DNA of 64,000 nucleotides. Source: Pterobdella sp. o SKG-2022. Lineage: Eukaryota; Annelida; Clitellata; Hirudinida; Piscicolidae. Shown here piece after piece: positions 45,472 through 57,555 of this stretch. The position numbers were made by a program, and so were the translations under genes. The stretch is from contig OZ038325.1 of assembly GCA_964035795.1 (NCBI GenBank), positions 3,684,277 through 3,748,276 of the forward strand, read 5' to 3'. Under the pieces are notes generated by a model. That model was not told the origin of the DNA and made no database searches. It saw only the letters and a list, made by a program, of their open reading frames with translations. Position 1 is the first letter of the stretch. Every line of letters begins with the position of its first letter.

Positions 45472-45656
45472 CTCAGTATTGATCTCACAACCATCTACCT
45501 TCAGATAAAACAAATGTCGTCTAACACAAGCGTACAATCGAACAGATTTGAATTTTTCTTGATTAATATTGATTATCATTTCAGATGATGTAGTGATGTT
45601 GTCACAAGAAAGTTCAGTTGATGAGGTAAACGATATAGTTAACTTGACTGCGGATC
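45472..45656 (-). CDS. Candidate host exon, unknown
   Basis: 185 bases with acceptor CTCAAG (before 45656) and donor GTATTT at 45471. It reads SAVKLTISFTSSTELSCDNI, TTSSEMIININQEKFKSVRL, YACVRRHLFYLKVDGCEINT, E. It alternates hydrophobic and polar residues like a beta-sandwich and could be part of the same ASH-type protein as the 58-kb exons, which is on the same strand. That link is inference. An alternative donor is GTAGAT after YLK. Confidence 0.42.
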
Positions 45657-45679
45657 CTTGAGTGTTGTTTATGTGGTAA

Positions 45680-45880
45680 ATTATTAATAAATAATGTCAT
45701 GAATAAATGCATAAACAAATTTTTAAAAAATAAAGAAATGAATAAAAAATAAATAAATTGAAAAAAAATAAATAAACAATCAAATGAATAAATTTAAAAA
45801 ACAATGAATAAACAAAAAAAATGCAAAAGATTATCAAAACAAATAAATAGATGAATAAATGAAGTTGCATAAACATAATG
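45680..45880. repeat. A-rich simple sequence
   Basis: Irregular (AATAAATG/AATA)n-like sequence, probably a decayed microsatellite. Confidence 0.6.
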
Positions 45881-46129
45881 AATTATTATATGCAAAATTA
45901 CATTTGATATAACAAGTGCTAAAATATATAAGAATACTATTCTATTTTTTTTATCAAATGTCAACCATAAAAGATAAGTTAAATTAAAACCAAAATTTGT
46001 TCATCAAACTTTATTGCTTTGGAGTAAAACGTTAAAAAACTAAAATTCAAAAAATAAATTTTATTGTTTTATATGCACAATTAACTTTTTGTATGAACAA
46101 ACCCTAATGCATAACTGATATCCTGTTTC

Positions 46130-47560
46130 TATGCTTTTTCTGCATTTTTTTTCTTCTTTTGGGAGAAATTGGTTATTTTCCAAAAAAACGTAAATTTCAT
46201 TTGTTAGTAACGATGTCAATATTTTCCAACATAGTGGAATATTGCTTGCAATCGTTTGATTTATCTTTTTGTATCAAAACCGTTCGGCCTTTGTCATCCA
46301 CGCTGACGTTGCTCCTCTGTAGAATTTTACCAACCATTGATGCATGCACTTGAAGTTTTTTAGCCAAAAACCTACTGGTCCAAATGCTTTCCAGTTTGGT
46401 GTTTTTGACAGCACATTTTGCACTTTTCTAGAATTAATACTGAATTCTTCTCCTTTTGGTTTGCCATTCATTAAAGTTTTGAAGTCTTACTACCACTTGG
46501 CATTTTTATTATGTGTCATCTTTACTTCATAAGTTCGACCAAAATTTTTTTGCTTCTCTTTTTTTTCTGGTGTCTCACCTATGACGTACACATCTTCACT
46601 ATTCAAGCTACTATAGAAACCAGTTTTGTTGTTCCTAAACTGTATGTTCTCATGAAATTGCTTTATCCGTTGGTATTTTAATTTTTCCACTTTTAGCTTT
46701 CAATTTTTGTATTAGTTCCGCTTACTCGTAGCAGTATTGTTTCTTTCAACTTATACTTTCTTCGCAGTGTTTCAAAATTTTTCTTTTTTATTGACTTATT
46801 TTCTATTAATGCATTCCCCCAACTAAGCTTTTTTTTGAATTTTTTATTTGATCTTTTAGTCGACGTTTCCACCAGGGTTCTTTCTTGATTCCTGTTTTAC
46901 CAATTTTAACTCCCACCATTTCAGTCAATAGAACGGCTTTGTAATATATCAGATCATTTAGTTTCGGTAATGCTTTTCATCTTTATTTTGTCAAATTTTT
47001 AATTTTAGTTTTCCTTTATGCATCCTTGGAAGCATAGGGCTGCAACAACACTCCTCCAACGTACGTTTTGGGTGGTCTTTTTCAGCTCTGGTCACGCCAT
47101 TCCAGTGACCTTATTTTGCCAAATATATTATATATTTTCTTCACGGCTACATATTGTTTTGTTTTATAAATATTTCTCAATGCTGGTAATATTGTTCTAT
47201 TATTCTTATTTGTTTCAGTTAAACGGGTTGCTTCCATTTCAAAAGAATTCTTCTTATTAAGCACCTCATTACAAAACTTATCAGCTCCATTCTTTTTACA
47301 TCCTATCTCTTCTATAAGCACAGACGATTTATCTTCACAAAAAAAATTTAACTGTTCTAATTCGGAAAACCATTGATTTTTTATTATTTGGTTTTTTTGG
47401 TCAATCAATCTCTTCTGACTAACAGCGAACATGTTCATTTTCTCCCAGAGATTATGCATTCTCTTTCCGTACCTGTTGTCTGTCTATTTTCGTTTCAGTT
47501 TTTGAGCAGTAACTGTGATACGACCGGGCTCATGCTGCTGGGCCATAAAACACCTGACGG
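46130..47560 (-). mobile_element. R2/R4-like LINE relic
   Basis: Minus strand, in order: ITVTAQKLKRK, YGKRMHNLWEKMNMFAVSQK (47459), LPALRNIYKTKQYVAVKKIY, KKEPWWKRRLKDQIK (46880), FYSSLNSEDVYVIGETPEKK, HNKNAKW, LSKTPNWKAFGPVGFWLKNF (46380) and WMTKAERFLIQKDKSNDCK-type text, ending LPKEEKKCRK (46150). The NWKA-GPDG-FW and WMT-G-T-LIQKDK signatures are those of an RT family often annotated as R2/R4-like. The catalytic part of the RT is missing. Confidence 0.6.
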
Positions 47561-48689
47561 ACGACAAGATGCCCATAAAGCATTTTCATAAAAAAATTCG
47601 TGAACGAAAACTTTTGTTTTTGTTTTGGACCAAATTGAACAGGCTTGAAAAAGTTGCCGTCATCCTGTGTAAAAAAAAATACACAAATCTCTGTCTAAAA
47701 TGGCGTCAACTGATTCAAAGACGTGAAAAAAATACAAGCCAGAGTTGGGGCGAGTATTTGACACTTTTTTAAAAGAAAAAGCTCCAGAAACCTGATTATA
47801 AAACGGCTTGTATGCTATCGTACAATATAAGTATGTCGAACATTTGATGGCCCTTACGTGGGGTTTCGGTTGCGCAATTGATTGGTTCCCTAGGGTGCTA
47901 CTCCATGTGGACTACTAATTGTTGGCCCACGTGGGATGGAACTCGGTTTCTTTAAAGAATTAGTCTAATGCTCAACCAGTGAACTATGAGAGTCGACCAC
48001 ATAGTTTAAGATTCCTATTGAAAAAATCAACCAAATATGGTGTATCCTTGTTAATGGTATATGTACGGCAGTATAATCTGGTTATAATTATGAAATAATT
48101 TCCCACCTGCAGCCACTTCTCCTAGAACTGAGCTGGATTCAAACCGCGAACCTTACAGTTATAAATTTTTGAAAAATTTAAGTGATGGGAGTGGAAAAAA
48201 CTAAAAATAATTATTTCAGTTGTGTAAAAGTTTAATGTCATCTTTGGTTAGCAGTCGACATTTTCGGCTGTTTTCAAAATTGGATTTTTGAAAAGTTATT
48301 TTTTATTGCTTTCTGGGAACTCCCTGTCTTTAATTTTTATTGAAATTATTTTTTTATCGTAAAACATTGGTTTTACATTTTTTTTAAATTTCGAAGTTTT
48401 AATCGTAAGGGTAAGTTTAGAGTCTAGCAATATCTGAATATAAAAAATTGTGTATTTATCAAGTTCAACTAAGTTTGTTTTAAAATGATTCATTCTAAGA
48501 AATTGAGGTTAGGTTTATGTAATAATTTTAATCCTCTTTCGCAACAAATGAGACACCGTATATTTATTTATAAATTAGTAGAAATAATAAAAGGTGAGAG
48601 TAATCGGGGTAATATAGTAAATAGTCTCCAAGTAATAACTACAATAAGAATAATATATTTTAGGTCTAACTGAAATCAAAAAATTAATC
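47561..48689. other. Mixed spacer
   Basis: 47640-47775 has an 85-codon plus frame I do not recognise. 47840-48000 is GC-richer without clear identity. 48055-48095 resembles the 3' tail of finger-type A LINEs (acggcagtataatct). A minus-strand stretch at 48300-48435 after a TTTTATATTCAG acceptor is open (ILLDSKLTLTIKTSKFKKNV) but has no convincing donor. Confidence 0.35.
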
Positions 48690-49330
48690 ATGAAAAAGAC
48701 TAGACATGTTGGAACAACGAGGGAAAAGGTGGCTAAATTGGTGAAAACCATGATGAAGATGAGAGTCGATCTGTTGTTTGCAAGAGACTCGGTGGAAGAC
48801 ATGAAAATAAATGTAGGCAGAAGCCTTCGGTACAAGTTATTTGGCTGTGGAAATGATGGGGACTCGGTGGTGTTGGAATTTTACTGGTTAAAAAGTGATA
48901 AAAAAAAATGTAAGGTGATTCGAATCTCCGATAAAAATCATTGGAACATTTGTTTTTGTAAGTATTTATGCACTTCAAGCCAACCTTATGGAGAGTGTTA
49001 AAGATCAATTCTATTACGTGCTACATTCCACCATAGTTTTAAACTCAAAACAACTAAGAATATGTGGAAAGTGGAATGGCCATATAGGATCCCATTCAAT
49101 TGATTTTGATGGGCAAACTTTGGAAGATAGAATCCCTGAAAAAGAGAGACTGTTAAAATTTGCATTTAGTAACTCCTGGTTTAAAAAGAGGTGTGAGCCC
49201 TTAATTACATACCAGATGATTAAGACCCAAACTGACTAGATATTGTATAAGAAAAATCTCAAAAAAATCGTCTATGATGTGGAGGTCATTTTTGGGAAAG
49301 TGTGCAGCATAGCATAGACAGCATAGGTTG
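48690..49330 (+). mobile_element. Finger-type LINE endonuclease relic
   Basis: Plus strand: VGTTREKVAKLVKTMMKMRV, LRYKLFGCGNDGD, IRISDKNHWNICFCKYLCTS, ESVKDQFYYVLHSTI, LRICGKWNGHIGSHSIDFDG (49050), LLKFAFSNSWFKKRCEPLIT. Same family as 32.9-33.6 kb, much decayed. Confidence 0.7.
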
Positions 49331-49494
49331 GTGACTTCAAAGTTCCAACTTCATCTCATCACAAAAAAAGTTTGTTCTTTGTACCAAGGTTTGGAAACTG
49401 AGAAACTTGGGAAATCAAATAGAATTTCCTGATGTTTTCAAAACTTTAATCCATTTTTTTTACTAATCGTCATCTATCTTTATTGACCAAAAGT

Positions 49495-49900
49495 CATGTT
49501 GCCTGCTGCTGAAACATGCGCTGTAACAGTATTCACATTGAACCGTCTCAAACAAAATGATCTGGTCATGATTCGCTTGAGGTGCAACGTTAGAACAAAT
49601 GATAACGTTCATTCTGACTCTTCTTTTTAAACTTGACATTTGGAATGTTACATAACAACAAAATGAGATGGATTGAACACGTGGAGCGTAGTGCTGGTTA
49701 GATTTTGCAGGTGCAAAAGTTGGAGTTAGATTTTTGCAAGAAACCTGGAAAGCTCCAAAAAACTTGGAACAAACCCTTATTGAATGACAAAAAAAGCTAA
49801 GCATGGTTTGCGCAGGTTCTCTCAATCGCTCCAAATGTAAAGACCGACATTGAGATAAATTTTTCAAAAAGCCCAACTCTTGGAAAAGAAAATGGGCTAT
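49495..49900 (+). mobile_element. Finger-type LINE C-terminal relic
   Basis: Plus strand: TCAVTVFTLNRLKQNDLVMI, RLRCNV, then after a frame shift MRWIEHVERSAG, LELDFCKKPGKLQKTWNK. This is the 3' domain (LLYGSE-WA...RNDR-MIRW-C) and probably the far end of the same element as 48690-49330, with the RT deleted. Confidence 0.6.
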
Positions 49901-50261
49901 GAAAACGATTTGATTTGATTGATTTGTCTCATCACTAATTACATGCTAATGTTACAAGACAATATGATTTAACATCAGTGCCCATTATTTAAAATATTGA
50001 AACTTTGCTTGAAGATTTCGATAAGGTTTGAAAAAGTTTATAGAAAAAAAATTGAACCATTTATTTCTAGAATGTTTTCACTACAACTTTTTTGATTCTT
50101 ATAAGGTATTCACATCAAAACCCACCGTTGAAGCCTTTTCTAAATGTGCCTGACAAAACCATAAATCGTTGTTTTTTATTGTCAACATTTTGACTTAATT
50201 ATAACATTGTATTGGTATCACACTTGTTCAAGCTTTTCTCAGTCACCCACTTATTTTTTTT
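49901..50261. other. AT-rich spacer
   Basis: Nothing recognised. Confidence 0.4.
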
Positions 50262-50545
50262 TTTTACCTCAAGCACCCTATTCGTAAATAGGTGCTCTTT
50301 AAATTCCCATCAAAATTGTCCAGCTCTTCAAGAGCTCAGCCGCTCTCACAGGATCGGTCCACAGACTTTCAAGTCATAGATATTTTGGGACAAAAGGTGA
50401 GGGGTGTCGTTAGGGTGGGCATCGCAGTGTGGGCAAAATAGTGAGGAATGAGACGATGGTGAAATCTTGTTGAGGTATGAGAATGAAAGACGACTTGTTA
50501 CACATTCAATTTTCAACTGTCTTGGCAACCGCTTCAGCAAATTAC
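50262..50545 (-). mobile_element. 2A-type LINE 3' end (copy f)
   Basis: Minus strand: SRLSFSYLNKISPSSHSSLF, CPHCDAHPNDTPHLL, then the G-rich 3' region and a poly-A tail whose complement is the T run at 50252-50266. Strongly 5'-truncated. Confidence 0.75.
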
Positions 50546-50834
50546 ATTAAACTACACCATACAAAATATCACTGAAAATTCAAAAAAAATTTTCATACTT
50601 CTATGAAGATTTTCATCTTTGAAAAAGACATTGTAAGTTATTTTCTTTTTGGTCTCATTAAAAATCTGAAAAAATAATAATGACAATACATTTATAATAA
50701 ACGAAGCTTTTTAACGGTCGATTATGAAAACTTTAAAACAAAAGTGAAAAATGAATTAAAAATATTTATTTTGATAGTATTCAAAAAAAGTATTACGCTA
50801 AATAATAATCGCTTTTATCTAATCTTAGCTATCT
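50546..50834. other. AT-rich spacer
   Basis: Contains acgaagctttttaacgg at 50702, a faint relative of the MITE-like core. Confidence 0.35.
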
Positions 50835-51015
50835 TTTTTTGGCTGTGATAATGATGAAGGGACGAGTGGTGTTTGAATTTTACTAGCTAAAATGTTGTGG
50901 AAAAAATGTTTGAGTTGATATAATCACCGATAGAATCATTCTGATAGAAATGGTCACTGGAACAAATGTATTTGTTTTTGTGAGTATTTATGCACCTCAG
51001 TTTACTTTTAGCATC
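50835..51015 (+). mobile_element. Finger-type LINE endonuclease scrap
   Basis: Plus strand, three frames combined: FGCDNDEGTSGV, ILLAKMLWKK, and a decayed VFVSIYAPQ near 50980. Matches 33280-33180 on the other strand. Confidence 0.55.
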
Positions 51016-51114
51016 CGCCGAAAGCGATTGTTTTATAAACTTTAAACGATTATTTCTGTTTCTTTGGCTGAAATCACGCGTTGTTTTTTTTCATTTTATA
51101 TTTATAAAATGAAT

Positions 51115-51604
51115 TGAAACTATTGAGTTTTTTTTTGGTAGATTTATCATCACTTAAGCAAGCAATTATTGCTGAAAACAAGAAAAAACTTCATGATGCC
51201 AAGTCAGGAAAAGGAAATAGGGTAGCTCTGCAAAACACGCATAAAGGAAAGCTGCAATTAGCTAAATGGAATAAAAGAAGCTTAAAAAACCCAGAATTCC
51301 TAAAATGTGTAAAAAATGAGATGAGAAAGAATAATATCAGCCTGAAGGACCTCACAGAGGTAAGGTGGAAAGGACGTGGTGATATTGAAGATGATGGGTT
51401 TATTCAGGAGGTGTAGAGATTCAGCGATGAGTAAATGTGTAAGGAGGCTACCAAAGCAGTAAAAGAAGTGGAGTCTATAAGTAAAAGAATGATGGTGAGG
51501 TTGAGAGCAAATCTAGTAGACCTAAATGTAGTGGTAGTTTATATGCCAACTTCAGCTCATGTTGATGAAAAGATGTAAAAAAGCTATGAACAGTTTCAAG
51601 AAAA
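51115..51604 (+). mobile_element. RTE-like LINE endonuclease relic
   Basis: Plus strand: LQLAKWNKRSLKNPEFLKCV, KNNISLKDLTEVRWKGRGDI, VVVVYMPTSAHVDEKM, SYEQFQE. This is the N-terminal endonuclease motif series (..KWN-RS-...I--L-EVRWKG...YMPTS). It ends exactly where the 2A-type LINE begins, so it is the insertion target. A later RT piece of a similar element is at 55015. Confidence 0.65.
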
Positions 51605-54600
51605 GCAGGCCTACACGTGGTCGAGATGTGTCTTCAAGGAGGACCAAATCTGCCTCAACACCTCCCGTCCTCTTTCTCTCTTAACAAGAAGAGAACCTCA
51701 AATCAGGCCATCTTTTTTGTGGCCTGGCCCCACCAAGACCCGGACTGGTGGAAAAAGGCTCAGCTGCTTATCGCAGAAGAAGTGGAAAGCAACCCGGGAC
51801 TCATGTGGTACTGTGATGTATGTACACACAAAATCACCCCATATCAAACCTCCATCCAATGCAACCATACTGCTCCTCACTGGATTCACCTCAAATGCTC
51901 ACACCAAACTCAAATCCTACTCACCCTCATTCGTATGTCACACACATCAAATCCCCTCTTTTAAAACTCCTTCTCACACACACAATCAAACACAAAAAAC
52001 CCCCCATACACATCAACAAACTAAACCAACCAACCAAGACCAACCAACTCCTCCACACACATTCCCCATAACAACAAACAACATCAACATAATACAGCTC
52101 AACATCAACTCAATCACCAGAAAAACAACTGAACTCACCCATTTAATACACAAAAAAATACACATCATCACACTACAAGAATCGAACCTCAACTACAAAC
52201 ACAAAACCTCACACATCCCTAACTTTTCAGCCATTAGACTAGACAGACCCTCATTTCAAAAAGGTGGTCTGCTAACCTACATCAACAACAACATAACCTA
52301 CTCACAAATATCTCCTCCCACAAACCTGATCATCAACAAAATCGAACTTCTCACCATAAAAATTCAAACCACATCATTTTCAACCAAAACACTTCCACCC
52401 GACTACCATTCAACCCAAATCAACAACCCACCTCCCTCGACGTCACAACAGCAGACACCACAATATCAGCCAACCTCACTTGGCAAACACTTAAAGCCCT
52501 GAACTCCAACTATCTCCCCATTCTTATCACATTCAAAAACAAATATGAAATACGCACAACTAAACCCCTCAGAACTCTTACCTACTACAGGAAAGCCAAC
52601 TGGCTCCAATACACCAAGAACATAGACACACACTCAAACACCTCTATTCACGAAGACCCCCACACAGCTAACCACCTCATTACATCCCCTATACTCGCAT
52701 CAGACCGCAAAAACATTCCCAAAGGAACAATAAAATCCACCCATACCCCACTCCTCACACACATCTAAACGAAACCACATCAGAGCCCTTAATAACAAAG
52801 ATCCCTCACTACCCACACTTAACCAACACATCACCCACCTCATCCAACAACACAAAAAACAAAAATGGAAGAGCATCTGAAAGCCGACTGGGATCACAAA
52901 AAAACATCCCACATCCTATGGTCTACAGTAAAAGCCCTCAACCCTAAAAAACCCACCACTAACCAACACAACCCTCAACCACAACAACAAAACACTCCAT
53001 CAACCCCACTTAGAGAATAATAAACAAAATCACCAAATTACTCACATCAACCCCAATAATAATCACAGAAACAGAAACTACTCATGCAATATAACAATCC
53101 AAAAATAACATTTCTACAGGATCTGACAATATAAACATCAAACACCTAAAACCCACAGCCAGCAAACACTTGACGAATCTTTTCAACATCACAATCAACA
53201 CAAACACCATACTCCAAATATGGAAAACCTCCAAAATCATTCCCATCGTCAAACCCAACAAATACTGATACTGACGCCTTACTTTCTCCCATAGCGAAAA
53301 CATTAGAAAAAATCATCCTCCCACACATCACCACTAATATAATCCACCCAACACATCAACACGGCTTCAGAACTGCACACTCCACCAATACAGCTTTACA
53401 CCAAATTAATAACACTACTCACAGATTTCAATAAAAAAACTTTCATAGAACAATCTTCAGCGCTTTGACATGACCAAAGTATTCGACACGGTCAACATCC
53501 ACCAACTCATCCACAAAATACACAACACCCACATTCCTACAACTATAGTTAAATTCTTAGCCAACTACCTAGAAGGCCGCTGACAATACACCTCATACAA
53601 CAATCAAACATCCAAACACACAAACATTAAAGCGAGAGTTCCCCAAGAAGGCGTCCTAACCACATTATTCAACATATACCTCTCAGACACTTCCCAAAAT
53701 CAACTCACTCAACCTTATCACCTACGCGGACGACATCACCATAACATCATCCCACTCCAACACCAACACAGCCATCCAGGAGCTCCTTCCATATCTTAAC
53801 GAGATAAACACATGGGCTCACAATAACAACCTACAAATCAACCCTACCAAAACCACATCAACACTCATGACCACCGACCCTTCAGAATATAACAAACCAG
53901 TGAACATCCACATCAACAACACTCCCATCCCCACCACCTCCAACCTTACCATCCTTGGCTTAACTTTTGACCCCAAACTAAAATTCTTCACCCACACAGA
54001 CAACACCATCACAAAAGCAAAAAAAAAAACACTGGGGAAAAAGCAAGGAAACACCACATACAAAACATTACTCCTTCCAATCATTAAATACGACAACACC
54101 ATCTGGTCACCCATCATCTCATCCACCTCTCTCAACAAGCTCCAGAAAATCCAAAATGTAGCCCTGAGAACAATCACTGGCTGCACCCTAGACACCAACA
54201 CCCAACACCTTCACTCAGAGACAAAAATTCTCCCACTCCAAAATCACCTCAAATTTCACGTATCACAACTCATACAAAAAGCCTCTCACTCCACTCATCC
54301 CCTACACCCACTCACTACACAAGAAGCCCACCCCAGGTACAAAAAACAATCCACATTCAACTACACCCTAAACATACCCTCCTTCTCCACCCAGAACACC
54401 TCTCACACACAAATAAAATACAACATGAAAACAATACACACAAAAATAGTTCATGACTACATATATCCACTCACAACAAAATCCTCAGCAAGCAACCCCC
54501 ACCCATTCATGCATTTGAAGCCACCCTAGACCACCACACTCGCCGCACTCTCGCCCAACTCAGATCAAACAAATCACCTTTCATCCTCTCACACTTCAAC

Positions 54601-54830
54601 AAAATCTCACCTTCATCTCATCCCTCATCTTTATTCCCACGTTGTCATACACACCCTTACGGCACTTTTCACCTCTTCAACTGCCCAAAAATAAGTACCA
54701 CACTGGGTCCCGAGAGTCTGTGGACCGACCCTGTGAGAGCGGCTGAGCGCCTCGACCACTGGACGGTCTTGATGGGGACATGAGAAGCTCTTAACCAGGA
54801 ATAGGGTGCTCGGGGTAAAAAAAAACTTAT
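51605..54830 (+). mobile_element. 2A-type LINE, 5'-complete copy with deletion (copy g)
   Basis: Starts GCAGGCCTACACGTGGTCGA like copy d. 2A-like region mutated (see 51782). Finger CDVC...HWIHLKC (51810-51900). Endonuclease N-terminus NINIIQLNINSITRKTTELT to FQKGGLLTYINNNITYSQIS, then at about 52361 a deletion of roughly 206 bases (relative to 24855-25060) removes the GDFN catalytic segment. RT: TKVFDTVNIH (53470), a degenerate ARVPQEGVL for PQGG, YADDITITSS (53725), thumb, and the C-terminal Cys/His tail (54640-54690). Ends GGGTGCTCGGGGTAAAAAAAAA. Many frame breaks; more diverged than copy d. Confidence 0.88.
51782..51802 (+). other. Mutated 2A-like motif
   Basis: Codons read V-E-S-N-P-G-L. 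The final proline needed for ribosome skipping is leucine, and the upstream residues are E-E instead of G-N. This copy is expected to be inactive as a 2A. Confidence 0.7.
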
Positions 54831-55014
54831 GATCAAATAGAAAACAAGATGGTAGGTTATAATTATTATTTTAAATATTAATATTTTGACATTTTTAACT
54901 GAATTGTGTAGTTTTTAAGTTTAAAAATCGACTATTCGAGCCACCATTATAACTTCAAAAGGCCACCTCCGATTGGCGTCAAAAGAAAAAAAAAAGGTTG
55001 GGTAGAAAGAAGGC
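54831..55014. other. AT-rich spacer
   Basis: Nothing recognised. Confidence 0.4.
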
Positions 55015-55230
55015 AATGAGAAGGTTGGGTAGGAAGAAGGCAGAGGAATGTGATGGCATACCTGCAGAATTCTTACACGTTTTAATTGGTGAAACATTGA
55101 ACCAATTTGAAAAGCTGTGTAAGAAAATTAATGAATAGGGAGTATGGCCGCCAGATTTAAAAAAATGTATTAGTAGCTCGAAAAAGAACGGGGTAATGAT
55201 CGAAGCGGACATAGAGATTAAGTTGTTTTA
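55015..55230 (+). mobile_element. RTE-like LINE RT scrap
   Basis: Plus strand: ECDGIPAEFLHVLIGETLNQ, FEKLCKKINE-GVWPPDLKK. The start of an RTE-type RT (DGIPAE-LK...LC--I---G-WP-D). Possibly the same old element as 51115-51604, split by the 2A-type LINE. Confidence 0.65.
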
Positions 55231-55384
55231 ATAAAATTTGATATCGTTTAGAAAATTATTTTTCTTTGAAGTACTTTTTTGAACAATTAATTATTTGTAA
55301 TAATAGCATTGAAATTTAAATAACTTCTATTTTTTATGAATAATTAACTAATTCTTAATTATAGTCTTTTAATTACTATATAAC

Positions 55385-55495
55385 CATAGTTACGATTTAA
55401 TTTTTTTCGCTAACGTTTTATGATAAAGCTAAACTTATCGAAAACTATAGCTTCAGATTCTCAATAAATGTATTAAAATTCCTCTTATTTGATGC
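55385..55495 (-). repeat. MITE-like repeat, single arm
   Basis: Reverse orientation of the 10213/20540 family: gctaacgttttatgataaag, cttatcgaaaactatagctt, aataaatgtattaaaattcc. Confidence 0.6.
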
Positions 55496-55984
55496 TTTTT
55501 GTTACAAAACAATAATAATAACAATATCATTAATAATCCCAACTCGAAGATTTTCACTAAAAGCAAGACCATTAATTTATGCAAAATATGCCAACGGATC
55601 AACAAGAGACAACTTGGCCGCTCCTGTAGTAACTGTAGCCACTACTACCATTTCTTCTGTGTTATCTCTAAACTAACAACTTCCCCTCAACGCTGATCCC
55701 GTTACTACACCCGTTTTTGATTTTTTACAGAGGTCTGTTGAAATTCCTGCTAAAATTTCTGGAGCCGCCCGTAGCACGGATCTTAATGCTCATTCTTCTT
55801 GCATTTTGGAAGCGTTAAAAAGAAATGATAATGTCTCTTGGTCGCGTTTGTTTTGTTTTGCACCTGTGTCTCTTCGAATCTCGCTGTCTGAGAACGAGGA
55901 AAAGCTATCTTTGGTTGAACAAATAAAAAATCTATTTCGTTGTTCAAATTGCAGTCATTTTCATTTAATATTCCCGTTGTCGAC

Positions 55985-56150
55985 CCCTATAGCTCGATGG
56001 TTAAAAATCTAAAAGTTACCGGGTTCGATCCCGCGTGGGCTGACAATTAACACCTGTTCCACAGTGTGTTTTTGCTACATTAATTTGTAGCAAGCGCTTT
56101 GTTCTATAAGGAAAAGCGCGTTATAAATACCGCATTACATTACATTGTCA
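55985..56150 (+). mobile_element. tRNA-derived SINE
   Basis: Pol III-type promoter: box A-like tagctcgatggtta (55990) and box B gggttcgatcccgc (56020), about 25 bases apart. The tail module reads caagcgctttgttctataag then aaaagcgcgttataaata, like tails shared by several animal SINE families and their partner LINEs, and it ends in ATTAC repeats (56145-56155). The box spacing is shorter than in a true tRNA and no acceptor stem pairs, so it is a SINE, not a tRNA gene. It lies inside the RT element. Confidence 0.7.
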
Positions 56151-57555
56151 ATCCTTCTAGTTCGTCCAGAAACAATCATAACAGTAACTCTAAACCTCGA
56201 AAAGCCTTAAATTTTAAATTGGCTCAAGGCGATGTTTTCGCAGCGGTTAGATTTATTGCATCCGACGACACTCTTCTGGAACGATGACCCGAAGTTTAAG
56301 AAGTTATAAGAAGTAAGCACCCTCATGCACCACTTAATTTGGAAACCATAGCTAGCTTCAATTTTAAGCCTTCTATTCTTTTTACATTCAAAGACATCAA
56401 AAATACTCTCCGCTTTCCGTCCAAGCAGTAGTGGAGGCATTGATGGTTTACGCCCTAGTCACCTGATTGATCTCACTTCTTTTGCCACACGCGAATCTGG
56501 CGTTAGATTGTTGTCGGCTGTTATTTCACTTTGTAACTTCATCGTTTCGGGAAATATTTCTAGTTACGAGCGCAACTTTTTTTTGCAGCCAATTCAATTG
56601 CACTGCGCAAGAAAGATGGAGGCATCAGACCTATAGCAGTTGGAAACGTATTTCGCAGACTTGCATCAAAAGCCGCCTGTCGTTCAATCATCCAGTCTAT
56701 AAAAAATCATTTTCCCCTCAGTTCAACTGGGTGTTGGTGTGCCAGAAGGTTGCAAAGCTGCGGCCCACGCTGTCCGTTCCCGGTTTCTGAATAATGACAT
56801 TTCTCCGTGTGCTAACGGGATAAATGGGATGATTCTCTTTCTTGTCAAACTTGACACAAAAAACGCGTTTAACACTATTAAGCGTGACTATTTTTTAAAA
56901 GCCTGTTTTCTGAAAGCCGCTTCACTTTATCAGCTTGCGCACCATGCATTCGCTACACCGAGCGACCTTCTTTTTCGTTCATAAATGATTCAATCCTAAA
57001 CAGGCATTCAACAAGGTGACCCTCTTAAGCCTTCACTTTTTGCCTTTGGCGTAAACGAAATTGCCAGAAACATGTATACTCTTTTGAACATATGTTATCT
57101 TGATGATGCCAATCTGGGGGGCTCTTTCGACTGTGTCCAGAAAAATCTTGACTTCGTTATTCCTGCCTTGTCGTGTATTGGTCTTTTCATCAACCCTAAT
57201 AAATTGGAGATCATCAACATAAGTTGTAGTCGTGAGTTCGAATTGGCAGTAAGTTGCATCATTGGCGTGTTACCCAGTGTTCTTGTCACCCACCCTGCCA
57301 ATTTACAGATTTAGGTTCGCTGATACTTGCATCCGGTATTAAGGATACTCTTTCCAAAAAGCGGACTATTCTTTCACAAATGTTTTCACGTCTATTGATC
57401 ATCGATTCTCATCCGGCTTTCTTTCTATTACGTAATTGTTTTCCCATATCTCAACTTTTTTACATATTACGTTCTGCGCCATGTTATGAGTCATCCGATG
57501 AATTGAGCAAAATTGACGGCGTATTTCGTAAGTGTGCCGTTGACATATTGACATT

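Noticed and set aside
48040..48170. tRNA or SINE on the minus strand (box B-like ggattcaaaccgcg complement)
   Set aside because: A box B-like word is present, but no box A at the right distance and no tRNA fold could be found.
49463..49876. 137-codon minus-strand protein
   Set aside because: The plus strand here reads as a LINE C-terminal domain in two frames; the minus frame is a shadow.
55985..56050. Functional tRNA gene
   Set aside because: Box spacing is too short and no acceptor or anticodon stems pair; SINE head is the better reading.
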